In this document: positions 1-6,465 of the stretch, one piece after another
How the letters are laid out: every line of letters starts with the position of its first letter
Position numbering within the stretch: position 1 is the stretch's first letter
DNA from: JAZSMJ01 sp045535815
GTDB lineage: Bacteria > Bacillota > Clostridia > Oscillospirales > CAG-272
Reading direction: 5' to 3'
Assembly (NCBI GenBank): GCA_045535815.1
Contig: JAZSMJ010000022.1
Location: 1-12,347 of the forward strand
Length of the DNA stretch: 12,347 bases
Position numbers and translations under genes: made by a program
The notes under the pieces: generated by a model
Database searches by the model: none
What the model was told of the DNA's origin: nothing
The model's input: the letters and a program-made list of their open reading frames with translations, nothing else

Positions 1-7
1 GAGGGAG

Positions 8-73
8 CCTATTGAAGCGTTCGTACAGCTTTAGGGGTATGGGCTTTGCCCGAAGCCTTTGTAATACAAAGGC
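8..73. repeat. Three consecutive small hairpins upstream of the S51 peptidase gene
   Basis: Three inverted repeats follow one another. The first pairs CCTA (8-11) and AAGC (15-18) with GCTT (28-31) and TAGG (32-35), with a bulged TTG at 12-14. The second is GGGC-TTT-GCCC (41-51). The third is a perfect 8-bp stem with a 3-base loop, GCCTTTGT-AAT-ACAAAGGC (55-73). The array ends 15 bases before the ribosome binding site of the next gene. No U-tract follows any stem, so this is not an ordinary terminator. It may be a structured mRNA leader or a dispersed intergenic repeat whose left end lies outside the window. The pairing is read directly; the role is unknown. Confidence 0.5.
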
Positions 74-99
74 GAAACTTGCGATAAAAGAGGTATCAA

Positions 100-702
100 A
101 TGATTTTACTAACTTCAAATGGTTTATCAAGTAATGAATTAATGGGCAGAGTAAAAACATACATCAAAGCAGGTAAGGCTGCTCTTGTTGTTACTGCTGA
201 TAACGAATATAAAGAAAAAAACTATCATGTTGAAAGATTAACAAACGAATTAAGAATGCTTGGGCTGTCTGTTGAATGCTTTGACTTTGACAATCAATTA
301 CCAACAGAGCTTATGCAATATGACGTGGTAGAATTAATAGGAGGTAATCCGTACTATCTATTGAACTCAATACAAAAAAATTGTTTTTTTGATGTGTTAA
401 AATACTTCGCACAAAATAGGTATTTGATAGGATGTAGTGCAGGCGCACTGGTTCTTACACCTTCTCTTGATTTGATAGATCTTTACTCTCCCGAGATGAA
501 CATTGTAGGACTAAAAGATTTATCTGCGTGCAATTTTACAGATATTTGCATACTTCCGCATTACAGTAAATTCTTAAAGAAATACACAGGTTTTGAGGAA
601 AAATGTGCTCAATATGAACATACACTTAATCGTGAAGTAATTCGATTAAATGACGGACAAGGTGTGATTATAAACGAAAGTAACATAGATATTATAAAAT
701 AA
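100..702 (+). CDS. Peptidase S51 / dipeptidase E-like protein (class I glutamine amidotransferase fold)
   Basis: The 200-residue protein matches the peptidase S51 family, cytosolic serine peptidases related to E. coli PepE, which hydrolyses Asp-X dipeptides. Visible hallmarks are GGNPYYLL (81-88), the nucleophile elbow GCSAGA (111-116) with probable catalytic Ser113, and LPHYS with His154 where PepE carries its catalytic His. The length is slightly short of PepE (about 229 residues). The ATG is chosen because AAGAGG (88-93) lies 6 bases upstream. The gene stands alone, preceded by a hairpin array and followed by a strong hairpin. Codon use is unlike its neighbours: 11 of 27 leucines are TTA and all six glutamines are CAA, which suggests recent acquisition or weak expression. 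Family assignment is firm; the substrate is unknown, since many members are annotated only as type 1 glutamine amidotransferase-like. Confidence 0.88.
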   Translation: MILLTSNGLSSNELMGRVKTYIKAGKAALVVTADNEYKEKNYHVERLTNELRMLGLSVECFDFDNQLPTELMQYDVVELIGGNPYYLLNSIQKNCFFDVLKYFAQNRYLIGCSAGALVLTPSLDLIDLYSPEMNIVGLKDLSACNFTDICILPHYSKFLKKYTGFEEKCAQYEHTLNREVIRLNDGQGVIINESNIDIIK

Positions 703-703
703 C

Positions 704-752
704 GTAAGCCCCGACAGACATAAAAAATCTGTCGGGGTTACATATTTGTTTA
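704..752. terminator. Intrinsic terminator between convergent genes, possibly bidirectional
   Basis: CCCCGACAGA (709-718) pairs perfectly with TCTGTCGGGG (728-737) around a 9-base A-rich loop. The stem extends by GTAA (704-707) with TTAC (738-741) across a single bulged G at 708. On the plus strand the tail is ATATTTGTTT, a broken U-rich tract. On the minus strand the tail reads GTTATTTTATAAT, also U-rich. It begins 2 bases after the peptidase stop codon. The convergent xpt gene ends at 834 with no better hairpin in between, so one element probably stops both transcripts. Confidence 0.82.
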
Positions 753-833
753 CAGCAGGGCAATTATTAATCAACTGACTATAAATTCTCCGCTAATTTT
801 GCACACCTTTTGTCTGATGTTTTTATATATATT

Positions 834-1406
834 TTAGCAAAATGTAATTCCTTTTTCGTGTGACATCGACTTTATTCTTGCGAGCGACTCAACACGAATG
901 CCTTTGCTGCGAATAAGATCACCGCCACCCTGATACGCCTTTTCGATTATAATTCCTGCACCTGCAACCGATGCTCCCGACTGCGTTACAATGCTTATCA
1001 GAGCTTCAAGAGCACTTCCTTGCGCAAGGAAGTCGTCAATGATAAGTACCTTATCGGTAGGATGAAGAAATTCCTTTGAAATTACGGCATCGTATGTTTT
1101 CTTTTTTGTAAATGAGGTAACCTTTGCGGTATAAACGTTTGTTGAAATATTGAGCGAAACTGTTTTCTTTGCAAAAACTACGGGAACGTTAAAATACTGA
1201 GCGGCAATACATGCAACTCCTATTCCCGAAGCCTCTATGGTGACTATTTTTGTGATACCTTCGTTTATAAACAAGCGGTAAAATTCACGTCCGAGCTCGT
1301 TTAAAAGAGCAACGTCTATCTGATGATTTAGAAAATTATCGACCTTAAGTATATCTCCTTCAAGAACCTTTCCGTCAGTTAAAATTTTATTTTCAAGGAG
1401 TTTCAT
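834..1406 (-). CDS. xpt: Xanthine phosphoribosyltransferase
   Basis: Type I phosphoribosyltransferase that converts xanthine and PRPP to XMP in cytosolic purine salvage. The 190-residue protein has the Xpt N-terminal signature KVDNFLNHQID (21-31), the segment TIEASGIGVACIAA (56-69), and the PRPP-binding loop VLIIDDFLAQGSA (120-132); the family is usually about 190-195 residues. The reading frame extends upstream to 1481, but that start lies inside the promoter -35 box. The ATG at 1406 begins MKLLENKILTDG, aligning with known Xpt starts, and is preceded by AAAGGA (1418-1423) with an 11-base gap. It is convergent with the S51 gene and divergent from prfA. No pbuX xanthine permease gene accompanies it here, unlike in Bacillus. 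The assignment is confident. Confidence 0.95.
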   Translation of the reverse strand: MKLLENKILTDGKVLEGDILKVDNFLNHQIDVALLNELGREFYRLFINEGITKIVTIEASGIGVACIAAQYFNVPVVFAKKTVSLNISTNVYTAKVTSFTKKKTYDAVISKEFLHPTDKVLIIDDFLAQGSALEALISIVTQSGASVAGAGIIIEKAYQGGGDLIRSKGIRVESLARIKSMSHEKGITFC

Positions 1407-1452
1407 GATAATATGTATCCTTTCAAAATGATTATTTGTATCGTATGATAAT

Positions 1453-1481
1453 ATAATATCACATTTTTTTATTCTGTTCAA
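1453..1481 (-). promoter_or_regulatory. Sigma-A-type promoter for xpt
   Basis: On the minus strand the -35 box is TTGAAC (1481-1476) and the -10 box is TATTAT (1458-1453), separated by exactly 17 bases. Transcription should begin near 1446, leaving a leader of about 40 bases before the ATG at 1406. That leader is too short for a purine riboswitch. This placement also rules out translation starting at 1481. Confidence 0.75.
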
Positions 1482-1509
1482 GACAAAAAGAGTATATATA
1501 ATAAAAAAC

Positions 1510-1538
1510 TTTACATTTTAAGCAAATTATGTTATAAT
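1510..1538 (+). promoter_or_regulatory. Sigma-A-type promoter for the prfA operon
   Basis: The -35 box TTTACA (1510-1515) and the -10 box TATAAT (1533-1538) are separated by 17 bases, predicting a start near 1545 and a leader of about 48 bases. The -10 lies within a direct repeat, TTATAATT (1532-1539) and again (1541-1548), giving a second TATAAT at 1542-1547 that would need a 26-base spacer and so is unlikely to use the same -35. The promoter is back to back with that of xpt; the two -35 boxes are 28 bases apart. Confidence 0.78.
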
Positions 1539-1592
1539 TCTTATAATTGTATATAAATAATATTGTAAATAAAATCCTGAAAGGCGGCATAT

Positions 1593-2663
1593 ATGCTTAA
1601 TAAACTTAAAGACGCAGAAAAAAAATATCAGGAAATGACAGATAGCCTGTACTCTCCTGATATTGTAAACGATCAGGATAAATATAAAAAGCTGATGCGT
1701 GAATATAAGACTCTGACACCGATTATTGAAAAATACAGAGAGCTGAAAAAGGCAGACGAAAACGCAAAAGAAGCAGAGGCAATGCTTTCGGATAAGCTTG
1801 ATCCGGATTTTAGGGAAATGGTTGAAGAGGAATATAAATCAGCTAAAGCCGTATATCAAAAATGCGAGGAAGAGCTTAAGATACTACTCTTGCCAAGAGA
1901 CCCCAATGATGACAAAAACGTTATAATGGAGATCAGAGGCGGTGCAGGAGGAGAAGAAGCCTGCCTGTTCTCATACGTGCTTTACAGGATGTATACCATG
2001 TACGCCGAGTCTCAAGGCTATAAGACCGAGATACTAAACCTTAACGAGACGGGACTTGGAGGATTTAAAGAGGTTTCGTTTATGATTGAGGGAGACGGTG
2101 CTTTTTCCAAATTCAAATTTGAAAGCGGAGTTCACCGTGTGCAAAGAGTTCCCGAAACAGAGGCATCGGGCCGTATCCATACTTCTACCGTTACCGTTGC
2201 AGTGCTTCCCGAGGCAGAAGCTGTTGAGGTTGAGATAAATAATGCCGATCTTAAAATTGAAACGATAAAATCAAGTGGTGCAGGCGGTCAGCACGTTAAC
2301 AAAACAGAGTCTGCCATAAGGCTTATTCATATACCTACGGGTATAGTTATTGAATGTCAGGATGAAAGAAGCCAGTTCAAAAATAAGGATAAGGCGATGA
2401 AGCTTCTCAGATCAAAGCTATTTGAGATGAAACAGTCGGAGCAGGATGAAAAGATCGCTTCAGAGAGAAGAAGCCAGGTAGGCACCGGAGACAGAAGCGA
2501 AAGAATAAGGACCTATAATTATCCTCAGGGAAGAGTTACAGATCACAGAATCGGATACACCATTCATTCCCTTGACAACTTCCTGAACGGAGATATCGGA
2601 GATATGATAGAGGCTTTAATAACTGCCGATACAGCCGAAAAGCTTAAGAACAGCGAATTCTGA
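1593..2663 (+). CDS. prfA: Peptide chain release factor 1
   Basis: RF1 recognises UAA and UAG stop codons in the ribosomal A site and triggers peptidyl-tRNA hydrolysis. The 356-residue length is typical. The N-terminal helical domain spans about 1-100. The stop-codon reading tripeptide is PET (187-189), fitting the RF1 PxT pattern rather than the SPF of RF2. The catalytic GGQ motif (231-233) sits in SSGAGGQHVNKTESA and would be methylated on its glutamine by PrmC. The start ATG follows AAAGGCGG (1580-1587). It is the first gene of a tight plus-strand operon. The methyltransferase gene prmC, often next to prfA in Firmicutes, is absent here: upstream is xpt on the other strand and downstream is a small unknown protein. 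The assignment is very confident. Confidence 0.97.
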   Translation: MLNKLKDAEKKYQEMTDSLYSPDIVNDQDKYKKLMREYKTLTPIIEKYRELKKADENAKEAEAMLSDKLDPDFREMVEEEYKSAKAVYQKCEEELKILLLPRDPNDDKNVIMEIRGGAGGEEACLFSYVLYRMYTMYAESQGYKTEILNLNETGLGGFKEVSFMIEGDGAFSKFKFESGVHRVQRVPETEASGRIHTSTVTVAVLPEAEAVEVEINNADLKIETIKSSGAGGQHVNKTESAIRLIHIPTGIVIECQDERSQFKNKDKAMKLLRSKLFEMKQSEQDEKIASERRSQVGTGDRSERIRTYNYPQGRVTDHRIGYTIHSLDNFLNGDIGDMIEALITADTAEKLKNSEF

Positions 2664-2667
2664 TATA

Positions 2668-3027
2668 ATGAGCTATGGTAAAATAATTAAAGCTGCTATC
2701 TATTCATTTGTTATGATAGCAGGCTCATTACTGATAGTTTTTAGCGTAGTGATTTCAACAAAAGATTTACACCGTGATGTAACTACAGCAGATCACACAA
2801 GCAAGAGTTCTGATACGATTTTGCTTTCAAGTATTGATCATGAGAGTTATTACGGAAATATTCAAAACGGCATTTATATTTTAAATACCAAAAGCAAAAA
2901 GATACACGTTGCATCATGCGGTATTGCAAAAAGCATTGACGATAGCAATTATGCAAGTACCGATGATATACAGCCTTTTTTAGACAGCGGATATACATCT
3001 TGCGGCATATGTATGCCTTCTGAGTAA
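2668..3027 (+). CDS. Small membrane-anchored protein with a C-terminal Cys/His (Ada-like) motif, function unknown
   Basis: The 119-residue protein has a hydrophobic segment at about 9-30, probably an uncleaved signal anchor placing the rest outside the cell. A polar linker (about 31-65) follows, then a compact C-terminal module: YILNTKSKKIH (70-80), Cys84, then GYTSCGIC with Cys112 and Cys115. The pattern of YxLNTxxKKxHxxxC followed by GYxxCxxC resembles the small Ada-type metal-binding tail seen in some secreted nucleases and surface proteins. His80, Cys84, Cys112 and Cys115 could bind zinc, or the cysteines could form disulfides outside the cell. No nuclease domain is present. Only 4 bases separate it from the prfA stop and no clear Shine-Dalgarno sequence is visible, so translation probably depends on coupling to prfA. 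The frame is convincing from its position, TM segment and motif; the function is not known. Confidence 0.75.
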   Translation: MSYGKIIKAAIYSFVMIAGSLLIVFSVVISTKDLHRDVTTADHTSKSSDTILLSSIDHESYYGNIQNGIYILNTKSKKIHVASCGIAKSIDDSNYASTDDIQPFLDSGYTSCGICMPSE

Positions 3028-3038
3028 GAGGAGAACTT

Positions 3039-4061
3039 ATGTTAAAAAACATCGACACCCAGATAATAATGACACCGGACGCTGATTCGATAAGCCGTGC
3101 TGCTGAAACAGTTAAAAACGGCGGTCTTGTAGTTTTTCCTACAGAAACGGTTTACGGACTCGGAGCAAACGGACTTGACGGTAATGCCGTTAAAAAAATA
3201 TATGCGGCAAAGGGCAGACCTTCGGATAATCCGCTTATACTTCATCTTGCATCTCCTGAGCAGGCGGAAAGATATTGCTATACAAACGATATCTATTACG
3301 AGCTTGCCAAACGATTTATGCCTGGACCGCTGACCGTTATCTTAAAGAAAAAGGATTGTATCGGTGATGAGGTTACAGCAGGACTTGATACTGTGGCAGT
3401 AAGAGTTCCTTCTAACGATATTGCACACCGACTTCTTGCTTTGGCAGATATTCCGATAGCCGCACCTTCGGCAAACTTATCCGGAAGACCCAGCCCGACG
3501 AGAGTTGAGCACGTAATTGAAGATATGAACGGAAGAGTTGACGTTATTCTGAACGGCGATGAATGCTTATACGGTGTTGAATCGACTATTGTAAAAATAG
3601 ATGACGACGCACTTATTCTGTTGAGACCCGGTGCGGTTACTATTGAAGACCTCAAAACAGTATCCTCGAGCGTTATTATCGGCGGATCTGTTTTCGAGCA
3701 GTATAACGGAATTGCTGAAGCTCCCGGAATGAAATACCGTCATTATGCGCCAAAGGCAAGAGTAATCATCCTTGACGCATCTGATGAAGCGTTTATAGAT
3801 TATGTAAATTCAAGACCCGATGCAGGCGTTATATGCTTTGATGAAGATACTGATAATATTGAATGTAAAAAAGTAATCTCTGTAGGTGAGAAGGATAACA
3901 GCGAGGAGCAGGCAAGAGCCTTGTTTTCCGCACTTCGAGAATTTGATTCATTCGATGAAATTGCTGTTATATATGCAAGAATGCCCAGCCGTGACGGCAT
4001 AGGTCTTGCGGTTTATAACAGACTGATAAAGGCCGCCGGATTTGCGGTTATAAAAATATAA
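3039..4061 (+). CDS. tsaC: L-threonylcarbamoyladenylate synthase, Sua5 type
   Basis: This enzyme makes threonylcarbamoyl-AMP from threonine, bicarbonate and ATP, the first step of the t6A37 modification of ANN-decoding tRNAs. The YrdC domain covers about 10-200 with FPTETVYGLGANG (33-45), KGRPSDNPLI (58-67), PGPLTVIL (95-102), VAVRVPSN (119-126) and APSANLSGRPSPT (142-154). A linker, APGMKYRHYAPKA (228-240), leads to the C-terminal Sua5 domain (about 240-340). The presence of this domain and the 340-residue length make it Sua5/YwlC-type rather than the short TsaC type. GAGGAG (3028-3033) lies 5 bases before the ATG. It follows the preceding small gene by 11 bases. YwlC-type genes commonly lie near prfA in Firmicutes, which supports a shared translation-related operon. 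The assignment is very confident. Confidence 0.96.
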   Translation: MLKNIDTQIIMTPDADSISRAAETVKNGGLVVFPTETVYGLGANGLDGNAVKKIYAAKGRPSDNPLILHLASPEQAERYCYTNDIYYELAKRFMPGPLTVILKKKDCIGDEVTAGLDTVAVRVPSNDIAHRLLALADIPIAAPSANLSGRPSPTRVEHVIEDMNGRVDVILNGDECLYGVESTIVKIDDDALILLRPGAVTIEDLKTVSSSVIIGGSVFEQYNGIAEAPGMKYRHYAPKARVIILDASDEAFIDYVNSRPDAGVICFDEDTDNIECKKVISVGEKDNSEEQARALFSALREFDSFDEIAVIYARMPSRDGIGLAVYNRLIKAAGFAVIKI

Positions 4062-4091
4062 GATTATTAAACAGATAAGAGGATACAGATA

Positions 4092-6344
4092 ATGGCAAGG
4101 AAGAAGACCGATAAAAAAAACGTAGTTGAATTCGGAGAGATAGAGAAGGCGGCAACTCCGCAGCTTATAACCGATACTATAGAAAAAAACTATATGCCGT
4201 ACGTTATGAGCGTTATTATTTCGAGAGCCATACCCGAAATCGACGGCTTTAAGCCCGCACACAGAAAGCTCCTTTATACTATGTATAAAATGGGACTTAT
4301 GACGGGTAACAGAACAAAGAGTACTAACGTTGTCGGTTCTACAATGAGGTTACACCCTCACGGTGATGCTTCGATATATGAAACTCTCGTAAGACTTACA
4401 AGAGGCAACGAAGCTCTTCTTCATCCGTTTATTGACTCTAAGGGAAGTTTTGGCAAGCAGTACAGCAGTGAGATGGCTTATGCTGCGCCGAGATATACCG
4501 AAGTAAAGCTTGATTCCTTCTGTGCAGAGCTTTTCAGAGGCATTGATATGGATGCCGTTGATATGGTTGATAACTATGACAACACCATGAAAGAGCCCGT
4601 GCTTTTCCCGACCTCATTTCCGAATATACTCGTAACTCCCAATATGGGTATTGCAGTCGGCATGGCAAGTAAGATCTGTTCCTTTAACCTTGCAGAAATA
4701 TGTGACGGTACCATACAGATGCTTAAAAGTCCGCACACGACGGTTGATCAGCTTCTCGATATAATAAAAGCGCCTGATTTTTCAGGTGGCGGAGAGCTTA
4801 TATATAACCGTGATCAGATGCGTGAAATATATACGACCGGTAAGGGAAACTTCAAGCTCAGATCCAAATACAGATACGACCCTAAGGAAAACTGCATTGA
4901 GGTTTATGAGATCCCGTATTCAACGTCTATTGAAGTTATTATGAAGCGTATCGGAGATCTCGTTAAGGAGGGTAAGCTTAAGGAGATCACAGATTACAGA
5001 GATGAGATAGATCTTAGCGGATTTAAGTTTACTATCGATATTCGCAAGGGTACAGATCCTGATAAGCTTATGAAAAAGCTGTTTAAGATGACGGCGTTAG
5101 AAGACAGCTTTGACTGTAATTTTAACGTCCTTATAGGTAATACTCCGTATCTTCTCGGAGTTGCCGATATAATTAAGGAATGGATCAAGTTCAGAATCGG
5201 ATGCGTTAAGAGAGAGCTTACGTTTGAGCTTGGCAAGAAGAGGGATAAGCTTCATCTGCTCCTTGCACTTGGCAAAATACTTCTTGATATTGATAAAGCT
5301 ATTAAGATCGTCAGAGGCACGCAAAACGATAAAGACGTTGTTCCCAATCTTATGGAGGCATTTGAGATCGATAAGGTTCAGGCTGAATATATTGCGGATA
5401 TAAAGCTCAGAAATCTTAACAGAGAATACATTATCAACAGAATAAATGAGATAGAGGAGCTCCAAAAAAATATTGCTGATCTCGAGGCACTTATAAACAG
5501 CGAAAATAAGCTGAAGAGTCATATTGCATCTCAGCTTAAAGAGATAAAAGCAAAATATGCAAAGCCAAGACGAACTGACATCATTTTTGAAGATGAGGTT
5601 GAGGTCTATGACGAAGAGGATGATATTGAAAACTATACCGCAAGGATCATCCTTACAAGAGAGGGTTACTTCAAGAAGATAACCATGCTTTCTCTCAGAG
5701 GAAACGATGAGCAGAAGCTTAAAGAAGGGGACTATATCGTAGCTCAGGAGGATGCGCAGAATATAGACGAGCTCTTGGTGTTTACAGATCAGGGTCAGGT
5801 CTATAAGACAAAGATCAGTGATTTTGAGCTTTCAAAAGCATCGGTCATGGGCGATTTTATCCCTGCAAAGCTTGGATTCGATCAGGGAGAAAGACCTATT
5901 TATATGAAGAGCATAGGCAAGTACGAGCCTGAGCATAATATGGTATTTTTCTTTGAAAACGGCAAGGGTGTCAGAGTTCCAGTTACGGCATATGAAACAA
6001 AGGGCAACAGAAAGAAGCTTACCGGTGCTTTCTCGACAGTATCTCCGATTGTTGCAGCGTTCTATGAGGAAAAGCCGTTTGAGGTTATGATGATCTCAAA
6101 CAACATGAAGGCTATCGTGCTTAATACGTCGCTCATCTCAATCAAAACAACAAGAACGTCGCAGGGAATAACCCTTTATAATCTTAAAAAGAATCAGACC
6201 ATATCTAAGGTAATTAAAGATTTCGAAGGTAAATACGAAAACGTTAAAAAATACAGAAAAACGAAAATACCTGCAACTGGTCAGTCTATAGATGAGCTGG
6301 ATGCGGAGAAGCAACAGCTTTCACTTGATGATCTTATGGTATGA
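4092..6344 (+). CDS. parC: Type IIA DNA topoisomerase subunit A (ParC/GyrA-like)
   Basis: DNA-breaking and rejoining subunit of a gyrase/topoisomerase IV enzyme, acting with an ATPase B subunit that is not in this window. The winged-helix region carries FKPAHRKLLYTM (53-64), the quinolone-region motif HPHGDASIYE (88-97) and the catalytic tyrosine in PRYTEV (Arg134, Tyr135). A tower domain follows, then a coiled coil at about 435-490 and a shortened beta-pinwheel-like C-terminal part at about 510-715. At 750 residues it is shorter than E. coli GyrA (875) and I see no GyrA-box (QRRGGKG), so a decatenating ParC-like role is more likely than supercoiling. Residue 93, at the position of E. coli GyrA Ser83, is alanine. 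GAGGA (4079-4083) precedes the ATG by 8 bases, and the gap from tsaC is 30 bases. The family is certain; gyrase versus topo IV naming is uncertain. Confidence 0.9.
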   Translation: MARKKTDKKNVVEFGEIEKAATPQLITDTIEKNYMPYVMSVIISRAIPEIDGFKPAHRKLLYTMYKMGLMTGNRTKSTNVVGSTMRLHPHGDASIYETLVRLTRGNEALLHPFIDSKGSFGKQYSSEMAYAAPRYTEVKLDSFCAELFRGIDMDAVDMVDNYDNTMKEPVLFPTSFPNILVTPNMGIAVGMASKICSFNLAEICDGTIQMLKSPHTTVDQLLDIIKAPDFSGGGELIYNRDQMREIYTTGKGNFKLRSKYRYDPKENCIEVYEIPYSTSIEVIMKRIGDLVKEGKLKEITDYRDEIDLSGFKFTIDIRKGTDPDKLMKKLFKMTALEDSFDCNFNVLIGNTPYLLGVADIIKEWIKFRIGCVKRELTFELGKKRDKLHLLLALGKILLDIDKAIKIVRGTQNDKDVVPNLMEAFEIDKVQAEYIADIKLRNLNREYIINRINEIEELQKNIADLEALINSENKLKSHIASQLKEIKAKYAKPRRTDIIFEDEVEVYDEEDDIENYTARIILTREGYFKKITMLSLRGNDEQKLKEGDYIVAQEDAQNIDELLVFTDQGQVYKTKISDFELSKASVMGDFIPAKLGFDQGERPIYMKSIGKYEPEHNMVFFFENGKGVRVPVTAYETKGNRKKLTGAFSTVSPIVAAFYEEKPFEVMMISNNMKAIVLNTSLISIKTTRTSQGITLYNLKKNQTISKVIKDFEGKYENVKKYRKTKIPATGQSIDELDAEKQQLSLDDLMV

Positions 6345-6347
6345 TCT

Positions 6348-6384
6348 CTGATTAAAATTCAATAAATATTAAAATTTTAATCAG
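6348..6384. repeat. A+T-rich inverted repeat after the topoisomerase gene
   Basis: CTGATTAAAATT (6348-6359) is perfectly inverted as AATTTTAATCAG (6373-6384) around a 13-base loop. It starts 3 bases after the topoisomerase stop codon and ends 9 bases before the next -35 box. Its position suggests the end of the operon, but the bases after it are AAAAAAA rather than a U-tract and the stem is weak, so it is not a standard intrinsic terminator. It could instead stabilise the mRNA 3' end or bind a protein. Confidence 0.5.
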
Positions 6385-6393
6385 AAAAAAATG

Positions 6394-6422
6394 TTGAGTT
6401 ATGACTAATGATGTGATATAAT
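6394..6422 (+). promoter_or_regulatory. Extended -10 promoter for the coiled-coil/SpoIID gene cluster
   Basis: The -35 box TTGAGT (6394-6399) and the -10 box TATAAT (6417-6422) have a 17-base spacer, and TG at 6414-6415 supplies an extended -10 element. Transcription should start near 6429, giving a leader of about 37 bases. The -10 overlaps an in-frame ATG at 6421, which therefore cannot be the start codon of the downstream gene. Confidence 0.8.
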
Positions 6423-6465
6423 GAGTCTATATGTTTTTAAATCTTATTTTTTAAGGATATTAAAG

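Noticed and set aside
1407..1481. N-terminal extension of xpt to a start at 1481
   Set aside because: The upstream ATG lies in the -35 box of the xpt promoter, and the internal start at 1406 matches the known Xpt N-terminus and has an AAAGGA site.
1500..1592. Riboswitch or T-box in the prfA leader
   Set aside because: The predicted leader is only about 48 bases, is A+T-rich and shows no stem or T-box sequence.
3296..3655. Minus-strand open frame of 119 codons inside tsaC
   Set aside because: It lies opposite highly conserved YrdC coding sequence and has a Ser/Thr/Ile-rich composition typical of an antisense shadow.
5097..5522. Minus-strand open frame of 141 codons inside the topoisomerase gene
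   Set aside because: The plus strand is conserved topoisomerase coding sequence, and the antisense translation has no recognisable motif or ribosome binding site.
6421..6465. Start of the coiled-coil protein at 6421
   Set aside because: That ATG overlaps the TATAAT box (6417-6422) and so would not be transcribed; the ATG at 6466 has AAGGA at the right distance and begins a proper signal sequence.
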